Positions 1 through 5,610 of a stretch of DNA of 5,971 nucleotides are shown here, piece after piece; position 1 is the first letter of the stretch, and each line of letters opens with the position of its first letter. Below the pieces are notes generated by a model. That model saw nothing but the letters and a program-made list of their open reading frames with translations. It was not told the origin of the DNA and ran no database searches. The position numbers were made by a program, and so were the translations under genes. Origin of the DNA: Draconibacterium sp. (GTDB lineage Bacteria > Bacteroidota > Bacteroidia > Bacteroidales > Prolixibacteraceae); NCBI GenBank assembly GCA_027011835.1, contig JALUZN010000436.1:1-5971 (forward strand). Reading direction: 5' to 3'.

Positions 1-1
1 G

Positions 2-29
2 TTGATTGATAACTTGATAGTTAACTTTA
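2..29 (+). promoter_or_regulatory. Possible weak Bacteroidota promoter for the C69 peptidase gene
   Basis: A TTG at 2-4 is followed, after a 17-base spacer, by TAACTTTA at 22-29. This matches seven of eight positions of the Bacteroidota -7 consensus TAnnTTTG; only the final G is missing. Transcription would begin near base 36 and leave a leader of about 30 bases before the ATG at 65. The region is AT-rich, so a chance match is quite possible, and the real promoter may lie left of the window. Confidence 0.25.
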
Positions 30-64
30 AACAACTTCAACTCCAAGAATTAAATAATACTACT

Positions 65-1681
65 ATGCTAAAATATTTTATTGGTCTCGGCATAATTCTT
101 CTTCAGGCAATTCCATCGTTTGCCTGCACAAACATTTTAGTTAGTCCGGGAGCTTCGAAAGACGGCTCGGCAATGATTGTTTATTTAAACGACGGCGAGT
201 GGCTGCAACAAATGCACAAGTTTCCGGCTGCCGACCACGCTGTTGGCGAGTGGCTGAAATTTGGTAACGGAAGAATTCCGCAAGTAGCACACACCTACGG
301 GCGAATCGGGTTTCAGATGAACGAAAAACAGGTTGCCATTGGCGAAACAACGTTTACCGGTCGCGAAGAGCTTTGGAACCACAACTTCTTTTTGAAATAC
401 TGGCATTTAATGGCACTCGCCCTCGACCGTGCAGCAACAGCACGAGAAGCAATAGAAGTGATGACATCGCTGGTTGAAGAGTTTGGCTATGGAAGCGAGG
501 GAGAGTCGTTTTCGATTACCGACAAAAACGAAGCGTGGATTTTAGAGATGATTGGCACAGGAAACGGAGAAAAAGGCGCTGTTTGGGTAGCTGTTCGTGT
601 TCCCGACGGAATGATTTCGGCGCACGCCAACCACGCACGAATTGGCGAATTTCCTCTTAACGACCCGGAAAATTGTATCTATTCGAAAAATATAATTTCG
701 CTGGCAACCAAGCGCGGCTACTACAACCCCAAAAGCGGTGAGCCATTCCGGTTTAACGAAATTTATTGCCCGGCAACACCGGCCACGTTGCGCTATTGCG
801 AATCGCGCGTTTGGAGTATTTTCAGAAGAGCGGCACCGTCGTTAAATTTATCGCCCGACTACCACCGCGGAGTTCCCGGAGCAAAACGCTATCCGCTTTT
901 TATAAAACCCGACAACAAACTTGACGTTGCCGATATTATGGCGCTCGTTCGCGACCATTACGAAGGAACCGAGATTGATATGACAAAAGGAGTGGCAGCC
1001 GGTGCTTATGGAAGTCCCGACAGAAACCGGCCACTTTCGTTTAAAGTAAATGGCGAAACCTGTTCCTGGGAACGCCCCATTTCAACTGTAAATACTGCCT
1101 TCTCATTTATCAGCCAAAGCCGTGCCTGGCTGCCCGACGAAATAGGTGCTGTAATGTGGTACTCGCCCGACAATACTTATTCAAACTGCTACACTCCTTT
1201 TTATATTTCCATGAAAAACATTCCCCCCTCCTATTCGCGCGGAAGTTTGGGCGAGTTCTCGTGGAATTCGGCATGGTGGGCTTTTAATTTCGTTTCGAAT
1301 TACATCAATCTGAAATACAGTTTTATGATAAAAGATGTTCAAAAAGAACAAAAAAGAATGGAGACATTGGCCCTTCTCAGACAAGATTCGATAGAAACCG
1401 TAGCATTAAACAGTTACAATTCAGACAAAAACAGAGCAATAGACATTCTTGAAAACTACAGCATTGCCACTGCCGAAAATGTTGTTAAAGCGTGGCAGGA
1501 ATTAGGGAAAATGCTCATTGTAAAATATATCGACGGATATATTCACGACGAAAAAGGTTCGGGACAATCGGTAGGATATCCGCAGGAGTGGTACAACCGG
1601 GCTGTAAACGATAAACCGTCGCTAAAAATTCGGGTTTGGGAGAAAGGGGAAAAAGAGAGCAGCGAACCAAAAAAGTATTAA
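65..1681 (+). CDS. Secreted C69-family dipeptidase (PepD-like Ntn hydrolase)
   Basis: Predicted 538-residue peptidase of family C69 (PepD-like N-terminal nucleophile hydrolases), which cleave dipeptides with an N-terminal Cys. Residues 1-20 form a signal peptide (Lys3, hydrophobic core, Ser-Phe-Ala before the cut). They are followed at once by CTNILVSPGASKDGS (21-35), the family's N-terminal signature with nucleophile Cys21. Further family-like blocks are AIGETT (91-96), GESFSITDKNEAW (146-158) and the PDG...N...RI segment (180-193, Asn189). Length is normal for the family and the frame is intact. The ATG at 65 is chosen because it puts the signal peptide at the N-terminus; an in-frame TTG at base 2 would add 21 polar residues in front of it. 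The product probably acts in the periplasm or outside the cell, scavenging dipeptides. The family is confident; the exact substrate is not known. The next gene is 65 bases away, so co-transcription is uncertain. Confidence 0.9.
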   Translation: MLKYFIGLGIILLQAIPSFACTNILVSPGASKDGSAMIVYLNDGEWLQQMHKFPAADHAVGEWLKFGNGRIPQVAHTYGRIGFQMNEKQVAIGETTFTGREELWNHNFFLKYWHLMALALDRAATAREAIEVMTSLVEEFGYGSEGESFSITDKNEAWILEMIGTGNGEKGAVWVAVRVPDGMISAHANHARIGEFPLNDPENCIYSKNIISLATKRGYYNPKSGEPFRFNEIYCPATPATLRYCESRVWSIFRRAAPSLNLSPDYHRGVPGAKRYPLFIKPDNKLDVADIMALVRDHYEGTEIDMTKGVAAGAYGSPDRNRPLSFKVNGETCSWERPISTVNTAFSFISQSRAWLPDEIGAVMWYSPDNTYSNCYTPFYISMKNIPPSYSRGSLGEFSWNSAWWAFNFVSNYINLKYSFMIKDVQKEQKRMETLALLRQDSIETVALNSYNSDKNRAIDILENYSIATAENVVKAWQELGKMLIVKYIDGYIHDEKGSGQSVGYPQEWYNRAVNDKPSLKIRVWEKGEKESSEPKKY

Positions 1682-1746
1682 CCGGCCTCAACAATCATAA
1701 AAGTTATCTGTTGTAATAGTCAATCATTCACTACTAAAATTTCATT

Positions 1747-2064
1747 ATGATTATTACAAAAGTAAAAGAGACCGAAAAAGCCCAAAACCCACACCAAAGA
1801 GATGTTCGAAGATTATACAACAAAACGAGTGCACAAGTAGCACACTTACGACTTAACCCGGGAGAGAGTCTAAAGCCACATTACACACCGGTTGATGTGT
1901 TCTTTTATGTTTTAGAAGGAACTCCCGATATTATGGTAGGAGACGAGACGGTAACAGTTGAACCTGACTCGTTGGTAGAAAGTCCAAAAGATATTATCCA
2001 TTGTATTTATAACAATTCGGACAAAGATATTCGGGTGCTAATTGTAAAAGCACCACGTCCGTAA
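1747..2064 (+). CDS. Small single-domain cupin protein
   Basis: A 105-residue protein that is essentially one cupin beta-barrel (Cupin_2 type), with no signal peptide, so probably cytoplasmic. The first cupin motif runs from PGESLKPH (38-45) to YVLEG (54-58). The second is recognisable as PKDIIHCIYN (80-89), with His85 and Asn89 in the usual places. His45 and His85 are plausible metal ligands. The second His of the normal HxH pair is Thr47, and the usual Glu position near residue 51 is hydrophobic, with Asp50 just before it. The domain may therefore bind metal differently, or bind a small ligand without metal. Small stand-alone cupins include isomerases, dioxygenases and sensors; nothing here selects among them. 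The start is the ATG at 1747. No Shine-Dalgarno sequence precedes it, which is common in Bacteroidota. It converges on the lipoprotein gene. Confidence 0.85.
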   Translation: MIITKVKETEKAQNPHQRDVRRLYNKTSAQVAHLRLNPGESLKPHYTPVDVFFYVLEGTPDIMVGDETVTVEPDSLVESPKDIIHCIYNNSDKDIRVLIVKAPRP

Positions 2065-2103
2065 ATACTTGATGAAACCTGCCGAGAAGTATATTCCTTT
2101 TTT
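2065..2103 (+). terminator. Possible weak terminator after the cupin gene
   Basis: Immediately after the cupin stop codon, ATACTT (2065-2070) and AAGTAT (2087-2092) form a perfect 6-bp inverted repeat around a 16-base loop. A T-rich run follows at 2094-2103. The location between two convergent genes fits a terminator. The stem is short and AT-rich and the loop is long, so this is a tentative call. Confidence 0.3.
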
Positions 2104-2128
2104 CTGAGAGAAAATTGGACTGAGTGTT

Positions 2129-2584
2129 TCAGGGAACTATTTCGAATTTGTTCGAAACGGCAGTTATATTTGTATCTTTTTCTGCAACATGACAAGGCAC
2201 AAGCAGTTGGAAAGTTGCCTCGGAATCGAAAAAGTCGCACGGAATTTTATACGAAGCCGTAGTTTTTGCCGGAATTGTATCGATGGCTGTTAAACATCGA
2301 AGATACATATATTGAAAAAGCTTATTCTCCGACCATTTTCCGTTAACATTCTCCTGATACGACATTTCGAGCCACTGTTTACAACGCATACCGGTATTGA
2401 GGTCGAATCCGGAATTGTTGTCTAACGTTAAAAGGATTGTATCCTTTTTTTGATAGCTGGTTTTATCGGTTGTAAGCTTTACATAGCCATCCAGCTCGGT
2501 TATTCTTACCGACTCCTCTTCGCAACCAAAAAGCATAATAACAAAGAACAGTAACAACGAAAATGTTTTAATTTGTGTTTTCAT
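2129..2584 (-). CDS. Small lipoprotein with Ig-like character, function unknown
   Basis: I do not recognise a specific family for this 151-residue protein. It has a clear lipoprotein signal: Lys2 and Lys6, a hydrophobic stretch (8-19), then LFGC with lipidated Cys21. The mature N-terminus, CEEES, is acidic just after the Cys. In Bacteroidota an acidic stretch there can act as an export signal to the cell surface, so surface exposure is possible. Residues 35-60 follow a pattern typical of bacterial Ig-like beta-sandwich domains (strand, Asp-Lys, Ser-Tyr, then a strand ending in Asn-Asn-Ser). The rest looks beta-rich. Four further cysteines (68, 97, 116, 131) could form two disulfides. The ATG at 2584 places the signal peptide correctly. 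It lies 83 bases downstream of the carbonic anhydrase gene on the same strand, so it might be co-transcribed, and it converges on the cupin. Lipoprotein status is confident; the fold is inference. Confidence 0.8.
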   Translation of the reverse strand: MKTQIKTFSLLLFFVIMLFGCEEESVRITELDGYVKLTTDKTSYQKKDTILLTLDNNSGFDLNTGMRCKQWLEMSYQENVNGKWSENKLFQYMYLRCLTAIDTIPAKTTASYKIPCDFFDSEATFQLLVPCHVAEKDTNITAVSNKFEIVP

Positions 2585-2598
2585 ATCGGTTTATTATT

Positions 2599-2633
2599 TA
2601 GAACCAAGAGTCAAGATACAAGAGTCAAGATGT
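2599..2633. repeat. Heptanucleotide tandem repeat, AAGANNC type
   Basis: Four contiguous 7-base units read AAGAGTC (2606-2612), AAGATAC (2613-2619), AAGAGTC (2620-2626) and AAGATGT (2627-2633). They are preceded by a degenerate unit TAGAACC (2599-2605). Seen at the two-unit level, the 13-mer CAAGAGTCAAGAT occurs at 2605-2617 and again at 2619-2631 (period 14). The array lies between the carbonic anhydrase stop and the lipoprotein start, so it sits in the upstream region of the lipoprotein gene. It is not part of any credible reading frame. Its role is unknown. Confidence 0.8.
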
Positions 2634-2667
2634 TAATGCCTAAATAAGGTTGCTTTTGCTTTTCTAA

Positions 2668-3234
2668 TTAATAGAAATCTACTTTCCCCGAAACTAAATT
2701 GTAATAAGCCGAAACAATTTTCACCTCTTCATTTTTAACTGCATTTTTTATTACCTCCGATTTGCCTGTTAAATCGGCAACAGTAAGCCGGGCATTAATT
2801 TTAGCCACATCGTTGTGCGTTGCACCGTCGGGAGCACTGTTTATTGCCGGAGCAATATACGTTAGCAGATGCTCGATATTGTTGCTATGTTTGCCACCGT
2901 CGCAAGCGGCAGCAACAGCTTTACAGTTTTCGTGTGCCAGCACAACAATAACTTTTGTACCCAAATATTTTACGGCGAATTCAATGCTTGCCACCGACGA
3001 TTTGTTGGCCACATTTCCCCCCACACGAACAACAACAAGTTCGCCTAAACCGGTATCGAATGCCAACTCAGGAACAACCCGGCTATCGACACAGCTTAAC
3101 ACAACAGCAAAAGGTTTTTGATTGTCAATCAGCAATTCTCGTCGTGAACGGTTTTGCAAACTACGGGTTAACTTATCGGCAACAAAACGCGCATTTCCAT
3201 CGGCCAATCGCTTTAAAATATCTTCTGTTGTCAT
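2668..3234 (-). CDS. can: Beta-class carbonic anhydrase
   Basis: A 188-residue zinc enzyme interconverting CO2 and bicarbonate. It has no signal peptide, so it is probably cytoplasmic and may supply bicarbonate for carboxylations or pH balance. All expected catalytic residues are present: zinc ligands Cys48, His101 and Cys104, and the Asp50-Arg52 dyad in SCVDSRVVPE (47-56). The VRVGGNVAN segment (69-77), the SIEFAV helix (83-88) and a C-terminal block ending in SGKVDFY are also typical. The sequence departs from the usual GHxxCGA: here it is AHENCKA, with Ala100 for Gly and Lys105 for Gly. Length is normal for a short beta-CA. The ATG at 3234 starts directly before the usual N-terminal helix; a TTG 48 bases upstream would add an unlikely 16-residue extension. 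It is divergent from surE. A weak -7-like element (AATCTTTG on the minus strand, 3292-3285) lies upstream but lacks a good -33 partner. Confidence 0.92.
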   Translation of the reverse strand: MTTEDILKRLADGNARFVADKLTRSLQNRSRRELLIDNQKPFAVVLSCVDSRVVPELAFDTGLGELVVVRVGGNVANKSSVASIEFAVKYLGTKVIVVLAHENCKAVAAACDGGKHSNNIEHLLTYIAPAINSAPDGATHNDVAKINARLTVADLTGKSEVIKNAVKNEEVKIVSAYYNLVSGKVDFY

Positions 3235-3320
3235 GCAATTCTTTTTTATGAACTTTGTGCGAATATAAAAAAACAAACTCAAAACAAAGATTGAAATAGG
3301 AGGTATAAATTTTCATTACA

Positions 3321-3352
3321 TTGTACTCACTACTAAAATCTAATTATCTTTG
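3321..3352 (+). promoter_or_regulatory. Bacteroidota-type promoter of the surE-lpxB-gldF operon
   Basis: TTG (3321-3323), a 21-base spacer and TATCTTTG (3345-3352) match the Bacteroidota housekeeping sigma consensus (TTG, 17-23 bases, TAnnTTTG) at every fixed position. Transcription should start near 3359, leaving a leader of about 13 bases before the surE ATG at 3372. This rules out the in-frame TTG at 3321 as the surE start, because it would lie upstream of the transcript. It faces away from the divergent carbonic anhydrase gene. Confidence 0.7.
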
Positions 3353-3371
3353 TTTTTTATTCAAAAAATCT

Positions 3372-4133
3372 ATGTCAGAAAAACCATTAATATTAGTTAC
3401 CAACGACGACGGAATACATGCAAAAGGGCTGCGCGAGCTAGTCGAAGTTATTCAGTTTTTTGGCGATGTGGTTGTTATTTCGTCGGAAATTTCCATGTCG
3501 GGAAAATCGAATGCCATAACTGTCGATCAACCTTTGCGTGTTACTCCGGCCGAAAAAATTCATGGCGTTACAACATATAAAAGCAACGGAACTCCGGTTG
3601 ACAGTGTAAAACTCAGTTTTAACAATTTATTAGACCGAACTCCCGATTTTGTCGTATCGGGAATTAATCACGGAGCCAACTCTTCCATCAGCATTATTTA
3701 TAGCGGCACTATGGGTGCTGCCATTGAGGGAAGCTTGCACGGAGTGCCGTCGATCGGCTTCTCGCTCGACGATTTTAGTTCGGATGCCGACTTCTCGAAA
3801 GCAAAAATAATTGTAGCCAAAATCGTTCAGAGTGTGCAAGAAAACGGACTACCTCCGTTTACATGTTTAAACGTAAATATTCCGAAAGGGAAACCAAAAG
3901 GAATAAAAATTTGCCGGCAGGCACACGGGAAATGGATTGAGGAGTTCGAAAAGCGCACCGACCCGCACGGCAGAGATTACCACTGGCTTTCGGGCTATTT
4001 TAAAAACTACGAGGAGGAGTCGACCGAAACAGATATTTATGCACTTGAAAACAATTTTGTTTCGGTGGTTCCCGTTACCATCGACATGACTTGCTACAAA
4101 ACACTCGACCAACTTAAAAACTGGAAGTTTTAA
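3372..4133 (+). CDS. surE: 5'/3'-nucleotidase SurE
   Basis: A 253-residue metal-dependent phosphatase that removes phosphate from nucleoside 5'- and 3'-monophosphates. Family members also act on short polyphosphates. It is cytoplasmic, with no signal peptide. Signature features are the N-terminal LVTNDDGIHAKGL (8-20) with metal ligands Asp12 and Asp13, Ser43 in the SMSGKSNAIT block, GTPVD (73-77), and SGINHGAN (96-103) with the metal-binding Asn99 followed by YSGTMGAAIEG (110-120). Length matches the family. The start is set at the ATG at 3372, which gives the standard N-terminus and lies just downstream of the promoter. The stop codon overlaps the next start by one base (TAATG), implying translational coupling. 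It is the first gene of the operon; surE beside lpxB is, to my knowledge, a recurrent arrangement in Bacteroidota. Confidence 0.95.
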   Translation: MSEKPLILVTNDDGIHAKGLRELVEVIQFFGDVVVISSEISMSGKSNAITVDQPLRVTPAEKIHGVTTYKSNGTPVDSVKLSFNNLLDRTPDFVVSGINHGANSSISIIYSGTMGAAIEGSLHGVPSIGFSLDDFSSDADFSKAKIIVAKIVQSVQENGLPPFTCLNVNIPKGKPKGIKICRQAHGKWIEEFEKRTDPHGRDYHWLSGYFKNYEEESTETDIYALENNFVSVVPVTIDMTCYKTLDQLKNWKF

Positions 4134-4435
4134 TGGGAAACCGAAAAAAAAACAGACTCGACAACATGGGAATCGGAATACTGATAGGACTTGCTCTGCC
4201 GGTAATTGTTTTTTTTGTTGTCTATTTTGTAAGCGAAAGCGGCATCTCGTTTTCTAACTACATTGGCAATTTAATGTATTTGCAAGCTTTGGTTAAATTG
4301 GGCAGTTTGTGCGTTTTTGCCAACAGTGCGGTTTTTCTACTTTTTATTAAAATGAAATACGATAAAATTGCACACGGAATTTTAGGTGCAACAATTTTAT
4401 ATGCATTTGCAATAATGATTTCGCAGCTTTTTTAA
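4133..4435 (+). CDS. Small three-helix membrane protein of the surE-lpxB operon, function unknown
   Basis: A 100-residue protein I cannot assign to a named family. It has a strongly basic N-terminus (Arg and Lys at 4-8), then three probable membrane segments at about 13-33, 47-72 and 79-99. The short polar loop KMKYDK (73-78) joins the last two. Under the positive-inside rule the N-terminus and this loop would be cytoplasmic and the C-terminus outside. There are no catalytic-looking motifs; Lys55 within the second segment is unusual. The ATG overlaps the surE stop by one base, and lpxB follows after 11 bases, so it is almost certainly translated with both. The context suggests a role at the inner membrane, perhaps near lipid A synthesis or the Gld transporter, but that is inference from position only. 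Confidence 0.85.
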   Translation: MGNRKKNRLDNMGIGILIGLALPVIVFFVVYFVSESGISFSNYIGNLMYLQALVKLGSLCVFANSAVFLLFIKMKYDKIAHGILGATILYAFAIMISQLF

Positions 4436-4446
4436 ACCGGGAAAAG

Positions 4447-5610
4447 ATGAAGTACTACTTAATAGCAGGTGAACCATCGGGCGATTTACACGGGTCGAAC
4501 CTAATGAAAGAGCTGGCAAAAACCGACTCTTCGGCACAGTTCCGCTACTTTGGCGGCGATTTAATGGAGCGTGTTGGTGGCAGGCTGGTAAAACATTATC
4601 GCGAAATGGCGTTTATGGGCTTTGTCGATGTTTTGCTAAATATCAGAACCATAAAACGAAATATGGAATTCTGCAAAAAAGATTTGCTTCAATTCAACCC
4701 CGATGTTTTAATACTTATTGATTACCCCGGTTTTAATCTTCGGATTGCAAAATTTGCCAAACAAAATAACATTAAAGTTTACTATTATATTTCGCCAAAA
4801 TTATGGGCGTGGAAAGAACATCGCGTTAAAAAGGTAAAAGCATTTGTCGACGAGATGTTTACGATTTTCCCCTTTGAAACAGAATTTTATAAAAAGCACA
4901 GTTTTAATGTTCATTATGTGGGTAATCCGTTAATGGATTCGCTTGAGGAGTTTAAAAATAAAAAGCAAGCCAAAGAACACTTTTTAGCGGCAAACAACCT
5001 GAACGACAAGCCAATTCTTGCACTTCTGGCAGGCAGTAGAATTAAAGAGATTAAACGAATGTTGCCAACCGTATTAAAGGCAACTGAAGGGTTCCCCGAC
5101 TTTCAGCTCGTGATTTCGGGCGTAAACAACATCGACAAAAATGTTTACTATAACATTATTGGCAATAAAAATATTCCTGTTGTATTCAATCAAACATACG
5201 ATTTATTGAGTTTTGCACACACAGCAGTTGTAACTTCCGGAACGGCCACATTAGAAACAGCACTGTTTAACATACCTCAGGTTGTGGTGTTTAAAACGGA
5301 AGGCGGAATACTAATCGACTTTCTTTTCCGTAATTTTTTCTTAAAAACCACTTGGGTTTCGTTGCCAAATATCGTTTTGCAAAAAGGTACAATTCTCGAA
5401 CTGATTCAAAAAGAATTTACCGTAAAACGGGTAAACAACGAACTAAAAAAATTACTTTTCGAAGAAAGTTACCGGGATAATATTTTGAAAGATTACAAAC
5501 AGCTGAGAGTTTTAATGGGAAAAGCAGGCTGTTCGGAACGCACGGCAACGTTAATGGTTAACATGCTTAATCGAACAACAACTCAAAATAAGGAACAAAA
5601 AGATGTATAG
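4447..5610 (+). CDS. lpxB: Lipid-A-disaccharide synthase LpxB
   Basis: A 387-residue GT19-family glycosyltransferase. It joins UDP-2,3-diacylglucosamine to lipid X to form the lipid A disaccharide 1-phosphate, at the cytoplasmic face of the inner membrane. Family motifs in order: AGEPSGDLHG (7-16), MAFMGFVDVL (54-63), the IDYPGFNLR block (91-99) where Asp92 corresponds to the expected catalytic Asp, ISPKLWAWKE (115-124), FPFE (141-144), VGNPL (158-162), the donor-binding LLAGSRIKEI (193-202), and SGTATLE (264-270). Length is close to the norm and the frame is intact. The ATG at 4447 follows a purine-rich GGGAAAAG and begins exactly at the conserved N-terminal strand. The 3' end overlaps gldF by eight bases. 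The rest of the lipid A pathway is not in the window. Confidence 0.96.
   Translation: MKYYLIAGEPSGDLHGSNLMKELAKTDSSAQFRYFGGDLMERVGGRLVKHYREMAFMGFVDVLLNIRTIKRNMEFCKKDLLQFNPDVLILIDYPGFNLRIAKFAKQNNIKVYYYISPKLWAWKEHRVKKVKAFVDEMFTIFPFETEFYKKHSFNVHYVGNPLMDSLEEFKNKKQAKEHFLAANNLNDKPILALLAGSRIKEIKRMLPTVLKATEGFPDFQLVISGVNNIDKNVYYNIIGNKNIPVVFNQTYDLLSFAHTAVVTSGTATLETALFNIPQVVVFKTEGGILIDFLFRNFFLKTTWVSLPNIVLQKGTILELIQKEFTVKRVNNELKKLLFEESYRDNILKDYKQLRVLMGKAGCSERTATLMVNMLNRTTTQNKEQKDV
5590..5595 (+). promoter_or_regulatory. Ribosome binding site of gldF inside the lpxB 3' end
   Basis: AAGGAA at 5590-5595 lies seven bases before the ATG at 5603, a good Shine-Dalgarno spacing. This is notable because most starts in the window lack one. 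It supports the overlapping gldF start and suggests that ribosomes finishing lpxB can reinitiate here. Confidence 0.6.

Noticed and set aside
2..64. In-frame TTG start giving a 559-residue C69 peptidase
   Set aside because: It would place 21 polar residues ahead of a clear signal peptide, and the TTG overlaps a possible -33 element. The ATG at 65 gives a normal export signal.
141..406. Minus-strand open frames inside the C69 peptidase gene
   Set aside because: They are rich in Arg, Gln and Phe without domain features and lie opposite a conserved coding region.
1689..1713. CAACA...TGTTG inverted repeat after the C69 gene as a terminator
   Set aside because: The stem is only five pairs with an interrupted AT-rich interior, and no T-run follows.
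2599..2633. The repeat array as a CRISPR remnant
   Set aside because: The units are seven contiguous bases with no spacers, and no cas gene is present.
2762..3251. Two overlapping plus-strand open frames opposite the carbonic anhydrase gene
   Set aside because: They are antisense to a well-conserved gene and their translations show no domain or credible start.
3235..3282. N-terminal extension of the carbonic anhydrase from a TTG at 3282
   Set aside because: The 16 extra residues are aromatic and basic and unlike a beta-CA N-terminus. The ATG at 3234 begins just before the conserved first helix.
3298..3303. AGGAGG, a perfect Shine-Dalgarno core
   Set aside because: No start codon lies at a proper spacing, and it is upstream of the predicted transcription start of surE. 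It is probably chance.
3321..3371. Longer surE starting at the TTG at 3321
   Set aside because: This stretch contains a full consensus promoter, and SurE proteins begin close to the NDDG motif, as the ATG at 3372 provides.
3630..4112. Minus-strand open frames inside surE
   Set aside because: They are antisense to conserved SurE motifs and have no signal, domain or start-site support.
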